Shown: positions 42,860-52,525 of the stretch, one piece after another
Layout of the letters: the number at the start of each line of letters is the position of its first letter
Numbering within the stretch: position 1 is the first letter of the stretch
NCBI GenBank assembly: GCA_023390175.1
Contig: JAEWDK010000008.1
Span: forward strand, 186,001-250,000
Reading direction: 5' to 3'
DNA from: Bacillota bacterium
Lineage (GTDB): Bacteria; Bacillota; Clostridia; Oscillospirales; Acutalibacteraceae
DNA length: 64,000 nt
The notes under the pieces: model-generated
What the model was told of the DNA's origin: nothing
The model's database searches: none
The model's input: the letters and a program-made list of their open reading frames with translations, nothing else
Position numbers and translations under genes: made by a program

Positions 42860-44245
42860 TTAAAGCATATTGACCAGCTTTTTAAACTCTTCCCCGCGGG
42901 TTTCGTAGTTTGGGAACATGTCAAAGCTGGCGCATGCGGGGGAAAGTGCGACGATATCCCCCGTTACCGCTTCGCGGCGGCAGGTATTCACCGCTTCCCC
43001 CAGCGAGCTTACATGAAGAATTTTCGGGCTGCCCTCCCGGTACTGCGGTGCGGCCTTCACGCTCGCTTCAATCTGACCGGCTGTTGCGCCCATAAGTACA
43101 AGAGTCTTGACCTTATTCACAACAATCGGGCCGAAGGAGTCAAACGGGATTTTTTTATCGTAGCCGCCGGCAATCAGAATCAGCTTCTGATCAAACAGCG
43201 ACAGCATCCCGTTGGCTGTCCTGCTCGGGGTGGTGCCGATGGAATCGTTATAGTAGCGCACGCCGTCCAGCTCACGTACAAATTCGCTGCGGTGCTCCAC
43301 ACCGCCGAATGTTTTTGCAACCTGCACCATCACTTCCGGCTTTACGTATCCCCACAGAGCGGCAACAGCCGCCAAATAGTTTTCAACATTATGGCTGCCG
43401 GGAATTTTAATATCGGCGGCATCCATAACCGGAACGTCAATGCCGTTCGCGGTCATAATAATTTGATTCTGTTCATTCAGCCACGCGCCGTGATCACATT
43501 TTTTTCGGCGGCTGAACATCAGCGCTTCGCCGCGCACCTCGTCCGCAAATTCGGTCGTAATGCCGTTATCCGCATTCAAAACAGCCCTTCCGAAGGCGTT
43601 TTGGTGCAGGATTATATTTTTTTTCGCATCGATATACTCCTGCATATCCTTGTGCATGTCAAGATGGTTCGGCGATACATTGGTAACCACCGCCACATCC
43701 GGGCTGCGGCGCATGGAAATCAGCTGAAAGCTTGAAAGCTCCACTACAGCGAAATCATCCGGCTGAATCGAATCAATCCGCGGCAGAAGCGGGGTGCCGA
43801 TGTTCCCCCCAAGGTGAACGGTCTTTCCGGCCGCTTTGAGCATTTCGGCCATAATCGTGGTGGTTGTGGTTTTTCCGTCGCTGCCCGTAACAGCAAAAAT
43901 TTTGCAGGGGCAAAGGTCAAAGAAAACCTCCATTTCGGAAGTGACAGCCGAGCCGCGCCTGCGCGCTTCATTGAGCTCCGGCAGGTAATATTTCATGCCG
44001 GGGGTACGGAAAATAATATCTTCGTTTAAATCGGAAAGGTAATCGTCACCCAGCTTCAGGCAAACCCCGAGCCGTTCGAGTTCCCCGGCCGTTTCGCCCA
44101 GCTTTTCCCTGCTGCGGCGGTCGCGCGCAGTAGCATGTGCGCCTTTCTGTGCAAATATTTTTACAAGCGGCAAATTGCTGCCGCCGATTCCGCAGAATGC
44201 CACTGTTTTTCCTTTTAAGGAGCGGTAAAATTCCTGAGTATCCAT
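42860..44245 (-). CDS. murD: UDP-N-acetylmuramoyl-L-alanine:D-glutamate ligase
   Basis: Adds D-glutamate to UDP-MurNAc-L-Ala in cytoplasmic peptidoglycan synthesis. The 461-residue protein has the three Mur domains: an N-terminal Rossmann-like domain (GKTVAFCGIGGSNLPL), the central ATPase with P-loop AVTGSDGKTTTTTIM and VTNVSPNHLDMHKD, and a C-terminal domain with GGVEHRSEFVRELDGV, YNDSIGTTPSR and LIAGGYDKKIPFD. The last phrase is typical of MurD. It stands alone, outside the usual mra cluster, flanked by repeats and by a GGDEF/EAL gene. Assignment is secure. Confidence 0.95.
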   Translation of the reverse strand: MDTQEFYRSLKGKTVAFCGIGGSNLPLVKIFAQKGAHATARDRRSREKLGETAGELERLGVCLKLGDDYLSDLNEDIIFRTPGMKYYLPELNEARRRGSAVTSEMEVFFDLCPCKIFAVTGSDGKTTTTTIMAEMLKAAGKTVHLGGNIGTPLLPRIDSIQPDDFAVVELSSFQLISMRRSPDVAVVTNVSPNHLDMHKDMQEYIDAKKNIILHQNAFGRAVLNADNGITTEFADEVRGEALMFSRRKKCDHGAWLNEQNQIIMTANGIDVPVMDAADIKIPGSHNVENYLAAVAALWGYVKPEVMVQVAKTFGGVEHRSEFVRELDGVRYYNDSIGTTPSRTANGMLSLFDQKLILIAGGYDKKIPFDSFGPIVVNKVKTLVLMGATAGQIEASVKAAPQYREGSPKILHVSSLGEAVNTCRREAVTGDIVALSPACASFDMFPNYETRGEEFKKLVNML

Positions 44246-44405
44246 ATCTGCCTCCGCTTTTGTAATTTTGACATATCATGATTATTATACTTTTCGGCAC
44301 TGAAAATAGCAAGGGAATCACGGATTAAATCGAAGCGGCGAATGGATTCACCGGTTCGCACGGCGAAAAAAAGAAAACCCCTGCAGTCAGCCTGCAGAGG
44401 TAAAT

Positions 44406-46343
44406 TCATGAGATTAGCTGGGAGGGCTTTCGCCCCATATACTCGGCCGACCGCTCTTTTGGCAGCGGGCGGGCATAGCGGTACCCTTGAATCCGGTCAC
44501 AGCCGCAAAGCCGCACAAAACTGTCCTGCTCGGGGGTTTCCACCCCTTCCGCCGTTACCAAAAGATCCATGTTTTTAAAAGTGTTTGACATGTTCCGAAC
44601 CAAGATATAACATTTGGGGTTGTCCATAGAATCCCAGATCAAGCTCTTATCAATCTTTACGACATCAAACGGCAAATCAATGACGTGAGTGAAATTCGAA
44701 TAGCCTGTCCCAAAGTCGTCGAGCGCAAAGCGGATACCCGCTTCGCTGAGGCTTCGGATTTTTTCGGCAACCATGGCGTAATTGCTCACCAGAATGCTTT
44801 CCGTAATTTCAAAAATGATACGGTTCGGCGAAATTCCGCTGCCCCGGATAATTTGCAGAACGCGCGGCACAATGTCCGCCTTCATCAGCTGCACAACGGA
44901 AAGGTTAACCGAAACCGTCTCAATTTCAATTCCCTGCTGCAGCAAATATCTTATATATTTGCAAACCTTTTTCAGCACCACATAGCCGATGTTTACGATA
45001 AGCCCGGTTTCCTCGGCAAGCGGGATAAACTCTTCGGCAGAAATAAATTTTCCGTCCTCATCCCTCAAACGCACGAGTGCTTCCATTTCGGTGAACCTGT
45101 CCTCCCGAACGGAGTAAAGCGGCTGATAATAAACCTCAAATTCGTCGTTCTGCAGCGCGTTGTGCATCCGTTCATTCAGAATATTCCTGCGCCGGACATG
45201 TTCGATGATTTCCTTGTCGCAAAACACCGGGAGCGCGCCGCCGGTTTTTTTGGCCCGCTCCACCGCCGATTCAAGCATGCTCACCAGTTCACGGCAGTTG
45301 TCCGCCGACGCGGGGTAGTGCGCCACGCCGATGGAAGCTTCAATGCGGCAGGAGCAGTCCGGAATATCCCACGGGTGGGTAAAGCGGTCGGCAATCGCGC
45401 AAATATCGGTACCGGCGGTCTCCAGCCTATACCTTTCAAAAATCACCGCGAACTGATCGCCGCCAAAGCGGTAAACACAGTTTGCCGGAACAACGGTTTT
45501 TAAAAAATCCGCAATGCTTATCAGGAACAGGTCGCCGTTAGCCTGACCAAATTTATCATTGATAAATTTAAAGTCATTCAGCGAAACAACCATCACCATG
45601 ATTGTTCGCTTTTTTTCAATCAGGAAGTTCAGCATTTTAAGGTAGGCAAAACGGTTTGGCAGGCCGGTCAGCTGATCTTCGGAAATTCGTTTGTTCTGCA
45701 GACACAGGTACGCAATTAAAAGCACACTGACGGAAACGGAGCCGCTGAACAGAACCTGCGGAAAAAGCTGCTGAACAAACACAGCCAAAGAGATGATCAG
45801 AGGAAACAGAAAAAGGACTTTTCGGACTTCAAGCGACAGTAAGTTCCTGTTCGCATAAACCCAAACGGCCATCATCAGGCAATAAACATAGTAAAACACA
45901 TAAACCAGCGGAAACAAAAAGCCGTTTGTAAATTCCCCCGCCACATTTACGGTAAACAAAGCGCCTGTCATCGGATTGGTAAGCACCAAGACAAGGAACG
46001 CCGCATACGGAATCAGCGACAGCCACATTGATTTTTTTGGGCTTTTCCCGATTTCCTCATGCACAAACGCCAGCGTGTAAAGCTGGCACATCACCGTGCT
46101 GAACGGCGTGACGACATAATGAAGATCCCTGGCGGCCAGCAGGAAGGCCGGGCTCACCCCGGACCGGTTCAGCACCAAAATCATACCGAAAATATTAACG
46201 GATATTGAAAAAAAGATCGAAAAAAAGCAACCCCTAAAAATCCAGTTTCTAAGGGTATGCACCATATTGTTTTCATGCGAGTAAACCCAAATAATCCCTA
46301 AAAAAGCAGCGGACACAATTTCCGCTTCAAAATGCCAGCCCAC
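44406..46343 (-). CDS. Membrane-bound GGDEF/EAL cyclic-di-GMP signalling protein
   Basis: About 645 residues. The first 205 form roughly six membrane segments. A GGDEF domain follows (about 215-365) with the signature altered to FGGDQFAVIFE, so the third acidic position is Gln and cyclase activity is doubtful. The EAL domain (about 385-630) looks complete: MEALVRLRDEDG, NLSVVQLMK, FEITESILVSN, LDDFGTGYSNF, VKIDKSL and TAEGVETPEQ. It is therefore probably a phosphodiesterase regulated by GTP or by a membrane signal. The start is uncertain: GTG 46343 keeps the conserved N-terminus, while an ATG further in would cut a membrane segment. Confidence 0.87.
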   Translation of the reverse strand: MGWHFEAEIVSAAFLGIIWVYSHENNMVHTLRNWIFRGCFFSIFFSISVNIFGMILVLNRSGVSPAFLLAARDLHYVVTPFSTVMCQLYTLAFVHEEIGKSPKKSMWLSLIPYAAFLVLVLTNPMTGALFTVNVAGEFTNGFLFPLVYVFYYVYCLMMAVWVYANRNLLSLEVRKVLFLFPLIISLAVFVQQLFPQVLFSGSVSVSVLLIAYLCLQNKRISEDQLTGLPNRFAYLKMLNFLIEKKRTIMVMVVSLNDFKFINDKFGQANGDLFLISIADFLKTVVPANCVYRFGGDQFAVIFERYRLETAGTDICAIADRFTHPWDIPDCSCRIEASIGVAHYPASADNCRELVSMLESAVERAKKTGGALPVFCDKEIIEHVRRRNILNERMHNALQNDEFEVYYQPLYSVREDRFTEMEALVRLRDEDGKFISAEEFIPLAEETGLIVNIGYVVLKKVCKYIRYLLQQGIEIETVSVNLSVVQLMKADIVPRVLQIIRGSGISPNRIIFEITESILVSNYAMVAEKIRSLSEAGIRFALDDFGTGYSNFTHVIDLPFDVVKIDKSLIWDSMDNPKCYILVRNMSNTFKNMDLLVTAEGVETPEQDSFVRLCGCDRIQGYRYARPLPKERSAEYMGRKPSQLIS

Positions 46344-46464
46344 ATCATCACCGCACCGCAATTATTAATAAAACGCAGACAAAAAATTAGCAGTATTATA
46401 GATACTATTGCCTATTTGGTAGCCTATATGATAGCATATTAACAACATAAAGTATATAGACAAG

Positions 46465-47175
46465 TTAAAATTTGGAAGCGTTCACAAACGCGGAGATTAT
46501 TTTTTGTTCATCCTGATGTGCCCTCCACAGGTATTCCGGATGCCACTGAACAGCAAGAAAAAATTTCTTATCCGGCATAAAAACACACTCCGCCAGACCG
46601 TCCTTTGACCGGGCCGCACATTTCAGCCCAGGCGCAAGTTCTTTGACCGCCTGATGGTGCATGCTGTTTACCATCAGCTCGCGTTTGTTTACGATTTGGG
46701 CAAGCGGGCTTTCCGGTTCCACGCGCACACTGTGCACCGCTACGTCATAGGGAGGGTGCTGACTGTGGGCAACCGGCAGGCCGCCGACCTGCGCCGGAAT
46801 ATCCTGGTACAGGCTGCCCCCCAAAGCAACATTGAGCAGCTGTATTCCGCGGCAAATCCCAAACACCGGTTTGTCAAGCCGGTTCACTTCATGCAGAAGC
46901 TGAATTTCAAGCGTGTCGCGCCGTTCCTGAATGGCGCCGCAGTACTGCATGGTTTCCTCATGGAACAGCGCGGGATGAAGATCCGGCCCGCCGGTAAACA
47001 AAAAGCCGTCGCAAAGGTGCGCGAGCGCTTCAATATCGGTTTGCGCGTCTGTTAGCGGCAGCACGAGCGGAATTCCCCCCGCGGCAATTACCGCGTCCAG
47101 ATAATTCGGCCGCATCCAAAGCCTTTCCTGTTCCGCGTCATACAGCGGTGTCAGGCCAATAATCGGTTTTGCCAT
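46465..47175 (-). CDS. Class I glutamine amidotransferase-like hydrolase, PuuD type
   Basis: A 236-residue cytoplasmic enzyme of the peptidase C26 group (gamma-glutamyl-gamma-aminobutyrate hydrolase and relatives). FTGGPDLHPALF is the oxyanion region, VFGICRGIQLLNVALGGSLYQD contains the nucleophilic Cys, and AVQWHPEYLW gives the His/Glu of the triad. It hydrolyses a gamma-glutamyl bond. No putrescine-pathway genes are nearby, so the exact substrate is open. It is transcribed divergently from ypeB. Confidence 0.88.
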   Translation of the reverse strand: MAKPIIGLTPLYDAEQERLWMRPNYLDAVIAAGGIPLVLPLTDAQTDIEALAHLCDGFLFTGGPDLHPALFHEETMQYCGAIQERRDTLEIQLLHEVNRLDKPVFGICRGIQLLNVALGGSLYQDIPAQVGGLPVAHSQHPPYDVAVHSVRVEPESPLAQIVNKRELMVNSMHHQAVKELAPGLKCAARSKDGLAECVFMPDKKFFLAVQWHPEYLWRAHQDEQKIISAFVNASKF

Positions 47176-47307
47176 GATTCTACCCCCAAAATTACTTCAT
47201 TTTTCTATTCGTATTTTATCACAGCATCCGCCGAAAGTCAGCACCCGCAAGCACGGTGCAATGCATAATTTTGCCGCCTTGGTAAAAAATACCCCTGGGG
47301 TGAGATT

Positions 47308-48582
47308 ATGAACAGAAAAAAAATAGCAGCAATCGTTTTTGTGTCCGCTCTTGTTCTGACGCTTGGAGGCACCACGGTGGCGGGTTATACATCGGCAAAC
47401 AAATACCGGACGCAGCTGAACTACAATTACACGCGCGCGATTAACGACCTGAACGGCTGCGTGGAAAATATTGAAACCACACTGAACAAGGCGGTGTACG
47501 CCAATACCGCAACGCAGCAAAACGGACTGGCTGCAAAGCTGATGCGGGAAACAAGCATTGCCAAAGCTTCTGTGGCGGTACTGCCGACCACGGGCAATTC
47601 GCTGGACAAAGTCAGCAAATTCATTACGCAGGCCGGCGATTTTGCAATGTCGCTTTCCGCCAAGGTTTCCGCAAAGCAAAAGATTACCGACAAAGAGTAC
47701 CAAACCATGCAGGAGCTGGAAAAGTACGCAAAAACGCTGCGGGGCAGTCTGCTGGGAATTCAGCCGAACCTTGAAACCCCCCAGTTCACCGCCGCGCTGG
47801 AAAAGACCGCAAGTGATTTTACGGATTTTCCCACGCTGATTTACGACGGGCCGTTTTCAGACCATATCAACCAGATGAAACCAAAGCTGATTCAGGGAAA
47901 AAAAGAAATCCTGCAGGGCAACGCACAGAACACCGCAGCGGAATTCCTGAGCATCACGCAGGATAAGCTGGCGCATACGCAGGACACGGCGGGCAACCTG
48001 CCAACTTACAATTTCACGGGAAATTCCGGCGCGGTGCGTATTTCCGTTACCAAAACGGGCGGATATATTTCCAACATGACAAATTCGCGCGAAGTAAACG
48101 CGGAAAATTTAACTTATGAGGACGCAGCCAAAAAAGCGCGGGAGTTCCTGAAAAGCCGGGACATTGTGAATATGAAAGAAAGCTACTACGTAATCAATGA
48201 CGGAATCTGCACGATTAACTACGCGTATATGCAGGGTGATATTGTCTGCTACCCCGACCTGATAAAGGTTTTGGTCGCGCTGGACAACGGAGAAATTGTT
48301 GGATTTGATTCGGTGGGATACATTATGAATCACACCGACCGCAATCTTTCCCCGAAGCTCACGGCGGACCAGGCGCAGAAAAACGTAAGCAGCCACCTGA
48401 AGGTGCAAAAGCGAGGGCTGGCATTAATACCAACCCCCGGACTGAATGAAGTGCTTTGCTATGAATTCAGCTGCACCGGGCAGGACAGTGACCGCGTTCT
48501 TGTTTATATCAATGCCAACACCGGGTTTGAGGAACAGATTTTAATTTTGCAAAGCACCGACAACGGGGTTCTTACAAAATAA
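47308..48582 (+). CDS. ypeB: Germination protein YpeB
   Basis: A 424-residue spore protein that in bacilli holds and protects the cortex-lytic enzyme SleB. It has a signal-anchor (about 7-28), a long helical middle part (about 30-220), and C-terminal PepSY-type repeats (VRISVTKTGGYISNM ... AENLTYEDAAKKAREFL ... SPKLTADQAQKNVSSHL). The ATG follows GGGGTGAG. Orthologues usually form an operon with sleB, but here no sleB is next to it: the next gene, argF, lies on the other strand. Its presence means the organism forms endospores or recently did. Confidence 0.92.
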   Translation: MNRKKIAAIVFVSALVLTLGGTTVAGYTSANKYRTQLNYNYTRAINDLNGCVENIETTLNKAVYANTATQQNGLAAKLMRETSIAKASVAVLPTTGNSLDKVSKFITQAGDFAMSLSAKVSAKQKITDKEYQTMQELEKYAKTLRGSLLGIQPNLETPQFTAALEKTASDFTDFPTLIYDGPFSDHINQMKPKLIQGKKEILQGNAQNTAAEFLSITQDKLAHTQDTAGNLPTYNFTGNSGAVRISVTKTGGYISNMTNSREVNAENLTYEDAAKKAREFLKSRDIVNMKESYYVINDGICTINYAYMQGDIVCYPDLIKVLVALDNGEIVGFDSVGYIMNHTDRNLSPKLTADQAQKNVSSHLKVQKRGLALIPTPGLNEVLCYEFSCTGQDSDRVLVYINANTGFEEQILILQSTDNGVLTK

Positions 48583-48645
48583 AATATAACGACGGCAGAT
48601 TGTGACAAGCCGCACCGTACAAAATGCGGTTTGTCATGTATCTGT

Positions 48646-49554
48646 TTATTTTTTGCCCAAAAGCTTAACCAACACCGCTTTTTGCGCATGCAGGCGGTTT
48701 TCCGCTTCATCAAAAATTTGATTTGCGTGCTTTTCGAAAACCTCGGTGGTAATTTCTTCACCGCGGTGCGCCGGCAGACAGTGCTGCACCATTGCATCCG
48801 GCTTTGCGACGGCCATAATTTCATCATTGATCTGGTAGCCCTTAAAGGCCTCGCGGCGCTCCTGCGCTTCCTTTTCCTGCCCCATGGAAGCCCAAACGTC
48901 GGTGATAACCACATCGGCGCCTTTTGCGGCTTCCTTTGGGTCGGTGGTCATGCTGAACGCGGGGTGGGTCACCGCAAAATCAAGGACAGCCGCGCTCGGC
49001 CTGTAATTGGCCGGGCACGCCACCGCGACTTCCATCTTCATTTTCAGGCAGCCTACAATCATGGAATTCATCATATTGTTGCCGTCGCCGATAAAGCACA
49101 TTTTCAGTCCGTCCAGGCTGCCCTTGTACTCGCGGATCGTCATCAGGTCGGCCAGTATTTGGCAGGGGTGGGCAAAGTCGGTCAGGCCGTTGATAATCGG
49201 GATGCTTCCGTTTTGGGCAAGCGCTTCCACTTCGGACTGCTTAAAGGTACGGATCATGATTCCGTCAAGATAGCGGGAGAGCACGCGGGCGGTATCCTGA
49301 ACCGGTTCGCCGCGCCCAATCTGCAGATCGTTGGCGGAAAGGAAAATCGGCAGTCCGCCGAGCTGGTACATACCCACTTCAAAGGATACGCGGGTTCTGG
49401 TGGAAGCTTTCTCAAAAATCATGCCCAGGGTTTTCCCCGCCAGGACGCGGTGCTCAATCCCGTGCTTTTGCTCGTACTTGAGCTGGTCGGCAAGATTTAG
49501 AATTCCTGTAATGTCCTCGCTTGTAAGATCAAGCATTTTCAGCAGATGTTTCAT
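48646..49554 (-). CDS. argF: Ornithine carbamoyltransferase
   Basis: Makes citrulline from ornithine and carbamoyl phosphate. The 302-residue cytoplasmic enzyme has the carbamoyl phosphate site FEKASTRTRVSFEV, the HPCQILADLMTI segment, the ornithine loop VVITDVWASMGQ and the HCLPAHRGEEIT Cys motif. It is the last gene of the arg cluster; 665 bases of repeats separate it from argD, so it may have a separate transcript or stay joined through the repeats. The biosynthetic role, not the catabolic arginine deiminase role, is inferred from the neighbours. Confidence 0.95.
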   Translation of the reverse strand: MKHLLKMLDLTSEDITGILNLADQLKYEQKHGIEHRVLAGKTLGMIFEKASTRTRVSFEVGMYQLGGLPIFLSANDLQIGRGEPVQDTARVLSRYLDGIMIRTFKQSEVEALAQNGSIPIINGLTDFAHPCQILADLMTIREYKGSLDGLKMCFIGDGNNMMNSMIVGCLKMKMEVAVACPANYRPSAAVLDFAVTHPAFSMTTDPKEAAKGADVVITDVWASMGQEKEAQERREAFKGYQINDEIMAVAKPDAMVQHCLPAHRGEEITTEVFEKHANQIFDEAENRLHAQKAVLVKLLGKK

Positions 49555-49617
49555 GGTTGCCCTCCTAATTTGAATTATATTTGCGCAGCTTTACAGCCCC
49601 GCCCTCAATACGAATTG

Positions 49618-50190
49618 ATAATTGAATCGCTTTGTCCTTATGCCGGACAGTTACTCCCCTAACAGGAGCGCTTTTTCATTTGCTCTTCCTTTGCCTCCCT
49701 CCTTGGGGGAGGTGGCGCGCTCGGCGCGGCAGAAGGAGTCCGTACTCTTCAACTCATATTGCAAACCGCAGGTTTGCCACATTAATTGTTCATTGGCATT
49801 ACTCCCTCAGTCACTTCGTGACAGCCTCCTCGAGGGAGGTGGTGCGCTCGGCGCGACAGAAGGAGTTCGTACTCCTCAGCTTATATTGCAAACCAACGGT
49901 TTGCCACATCAATTGTTCATTGTTCATTCTTCATTGTTCATTGAATCGTTTTGTCCTCATGCCGGACGGCACTGACTTTCGTTCGCGTTCGAAAGTCAGC
50001 AAAGTACGCCCAAGGGGGATTTTGAATCCCATCGGGAGGGTCCCATAAAATCCCCCTTGGATTCCCCCGGTATCCCCATCCGCCTGTGTGCCATGATTAA
50101 GCTTTCAGGTTTTCATGGACGTTGCGGCCCTTACATTGTCTTTGCCTCCCTCCTTGAGGGAGGTGGCGCGCTCGGCGCGACAGAAGGAGT
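49618..50190. repeat. Repeat-filled intergenic region between argD and argF
   Basis: It holds a short partial of family 1 (49618-49668), family 2 copies at 49694-49740, 49799-49868 and 50145-50190, and family 1 copy B at 49941-50128, tied together by attgttcattg units. The copy at 49799-49868 is the fullest family 2 unit: ctccctcagtcacttcgtga, then cctcctcgagggaggtgg, gcgctcggcgc and agaaggagt. No gene is supported. Confidence 0.75.
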
Positions 50191-50219
50191 TCGTTCCTAA
50201 TTTTTCACTGTTCATTGAA

Positions 50220-51386
50220 TTACATCGTTTTTTCCAGAATTTTCAGTCCCTTGTCGATTTCATCATAACTGATGGTCAGGGGCGGCAGGAACCGCAGCAT
50301 ATCCTTCGCAGTTAAAACAAGAAGACCGTTTTCCACACACTGCGCGGCAATTTCTTTGGCGCTTTTGCTTTTTGGTTTTGCGCCGAGCATCATACCCATG
50401 CCGCGCACCAGTTCAATTTCTTCCATCGCACTGAGCCGGTCCGCAAGGTACTTACCCTTTTTCTTGACTTCCGCCATGAACGCATCGTTTCCCACCCGTT
50501 CCAGCACGGCAAGCGCACCCGCGCACACAACCGGATTGCCGCCGAAGGTGGAACCGTGCATTCCGGCGCTCATCACGCTGCCAAGGCGTTCGGTGCAAAG
50601 GCATGCGCCGATCGGCAGGCCACCGCCCAACCCTTTCGCGCTGGTGACAACGTCGGGCATAATACCGTAATTTTGATAACAGTAAAGCGCCCCCGTGCGT
50701 CCGACGCCGGTCTGTACTTCGTCAACCAGCAGCAGGATGTCGCGTTCCTTACATAATTGAGCCAATTCCTTTACGAAATCGGGGTCAAGCGGAAGAACGC
50801 CGCCCTCGCCCTGAATCAATTCGATAAAAACGGCGCAGGTGCTTTCATTCAAGCACGATTGAACTCCCTCCATGCTCGGCTCGGCATACACAAAGCCCTG
50901 CGTAAACGGCGTAAAATGCTGATGGAATCCGTCCTGCCCCGTCGCCGCCAGTGTGGTTACGGTGCGGCCGTGGAACGAATTCTGCAGCGTAATAATTTCG
51001 TTGCGGGTTTCGCCGTATGTTTCGGTACCGTATTTGCGGGCCAGCTTAATGGCGCACTCGTTTGCCTCCGCGCCCGAATTGCCGAAAAACACTTTGGAAA
51101 ATCCGGTCAGGCCGCAGAGCGTTTCAGCCAGTTTGGTCTGTACCGGATTATAGTATAAATTGGAAGTATGCTGCAGGGTCGCAGCCTGATTTGCAACGGC
51201 GGCCGCCCATTTGGTGTCGCAGTAGCCCAGCGAATTAACCCCGATTCCGCTGGTAAAATCGATGTACTCTTTGCCCGTGCAGTCCACCGCTGTCGCACCG
51301 TGCCCCGAAACAAGCGCCACATTGAAGCGCCCGTAGGTGTGCATAATGTTCTGCTGATCCTGCTTTTTGATTTCTTCAAAGGTCAT
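50220..51386 (-). CDS. argD: Acetylornithine aminotransferase
   Basis: PLP-dependent transaminase that makes N-acetylornithine from N-acetylglutamate semialdehyde. The 388-residue protein has FGNSGAEANECAIKLAR, FHGRTVTTLAATGQ, the cofactor aspartate in LLLVDEVQTGVGRTG and the Schiff-base lysine in VVTSAKGLGGGLPIGA. I start at ATG 51386, which has GGGGTGG five bases upstream; a GTG three codons earlier is less likely. It follows argB by 26 bases. Assignment is secure. Confidence 0.95.
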   Translation of the reverse strand: MTFEEIKKQDQQNIMHTYGRFNVALVSGHGATAVDCTGKEYIDFTSGIGVNSLGYCDTKWAAAVANQAATLQHTSNLYYNPVQTKLAETLCGLTGFSKVFFGNSGAEANECAIKLARKYGTETYGETRNEIITLQNSFHGRTVTTLAATGQDGFHQHFTPFTQGFVYAEPSMEGVQSCLNESTCAVFIELIQGEGGVLPLDPDFVKELAQLCKERDILLLVDEVQTGVGRTGALYCYQNYGIMPDVVTSAKGLGGGLPIGACLCTERLGSVMSAGMHGSTFGGNPVVCAGALAVLERVGNDAFMAEVKKKGKYLADRLSAMEEIELVRGMGMMLGAKPKSKSAKEIAAQCVENGLLVLTAKDMLRFLPPLTISYDEIDKGLKILEKTM

Positions 51387-51412
51387 AACCGCCACCCCAA
51401 TACAATTAAAAA

Positions 51413-52270
51413 TTAGTAAAGCATTGTGCCGACGCCTTCGTCGGAAAAGAGTTCAATTAAAATAGAATGCGGGATTCGCCCGTCAATAATGTGCGCTCTG
51501 TTCACCCCGCGGCGAACCGCCTCCACACAGCAGTCGATTTTCGGAATCATCCCGCCGCCGATAATCCCCTGATTCTGCAGCTTTGGCACGTCGCTTACGT
51601 TGACCACCGGAATGATGGTGCTTTCGTCGTCCTTGTCACGCAGAAGGCCGCGGATATCAGTCATTAAAATTAACTTTAATGCTCCCAGTTCAGCGGCAAT
51701 CCGCGCCGCGGCGATATCCGCGTTCACGTTATAGACTTCTCCGTTTACACCGCTTGCGACTGTCGCAATAATCGGAATGTATCCGTTTGCCGTGGCATTT
51801 GTGATAACTTCGGTGTTCACCCCAGTAATTTCACCGACATATCCCAAATCCTCACCGGAAGCCAGTTTTTCAGCCTTCAGCATACCGCCGTCCAGTCCGC
51901 AAAGGCCGACCGCGCGCCCGCTGTGCCGTTCCAAAAGCTGCACAAGGTCTTTGTTGACCTTGCCGGCCAAAACCATCTGTACAATATCAATGGTTTCTTC
52001 ATCCGTTACGCGCAGGCCGCCGATAAATTTGCTTTCCTTGCCGATCTTTTTCAGCATCCCGCTGATTTCCGGCCCGCCCCCGTGCACCAGCACTACGTTG
52101 ATACCGACCAGCTGCATCAGAACAATATCGCTCATGACGGCGTCTTTTAAATCTTCGTTCACCATGGCGTTTCCGCCGTATTTTACAACGATGGTTTTGC
52201 CCGCATACTTTTGAATGTACGGCAGCGCCTGCACAAGCACCTTTGCCCTGTCGTTGTTGCTGATATCCAC
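51413..52270 (-). CDS. argB: Acetylglutamate kinase
   Basis: Phosphorylates N-acetylglutamate, the committed step in the cyclic pathway. The 285-residue protein begins with an N-terminal helix (NDRAKVLVQALPYIQKY) of the kind present in arginine-inhibited kinases, then has VVKYGGNAM, VLVHGGGPEIS, GLRVTDEETIDIVQM and the C-terminal GGMIPKIDCCVEAV. GTG 52270 is chosen because AGGAAG stands eight bases upstream; the ATG at 52294 lies within a repeated ttcattgttcat unit and lacks a site. Feedback inhibition is inferred from the helix and from the presence of argJ. Confidence 0.94.
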   Translation of the reverse strand: MDISNNDRAKVLVQALPYIQKYAGKTIVVKYGGNAMVNEDLKDAVMSDIVLMQLVGINVVLVHGGGPEISGMLKKIGKESKFIGGLRVTDEETIDIVQMVLAGKVNKDLVQLLERHSGRAVGLCGLDGGMLKAEKLASGEDLGYVGEITGVNTEVITNATANGYIPIIATVASGVNGEVYNVNADIAAARIAAELGALKLILMTDIRGLLRDKDDESTIIPVVNVSDVPKLQNQGIIGGGMIPKIDCCVEAVRRGVNRAHIIDGRIPHSILIELFSDEGVGTMLY

Positions 52271-52301
52271 ATGCTCACTTCCTATATTGTTCATCGTTCA
52301 T

Positions 52302-52491
52302 TACGTTAGCTTTGTCCTCATGCCGGACGGGCACTGACTTTCGAGTGCGTACGAAAGTCAGCAAAGGCCGCCCAAGGGGGATTTTAAATCCCGGCGGGAG
52401 GGTTCCACAAAATCCCCCTTGGATTCCCCCGGTATCCTCAATAACCGTTATGCAATCAGTAATCCAACCGGTTTTCATGGACGTTGCCACC
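52302..52491. repeat. Structured intergenic repeat, family 1 (copy C)
   Basis: About 190 bases similar to copies A and B. The first stem ctgactttcg/cgaaagtcag is kept while its loop differs (agtgcgta against ttcgcgtt), and the second stem caaggggga/tcccccttg is also kept. It lies between argJ and argB. Confidence 0.75.
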
Positions 52492-52525
52492 AAAATTATT
52501 CATTGTTAATTGTTCATTCCCCAGC

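Noticed and set aside
44685..45503. A 272-codon plus-strand frame opposite the GGDEF/EAL gene
   Set aside because: Antisense to conserved EAL and GGDEF motifs; no start signal and low-complexity composition.
47255..47290. A sigma-G type promoter before ypeB (gcata followed by an A-rich block)
   Set aside because: A possible -35 is visible but the -10 does not match well, so I left it out.
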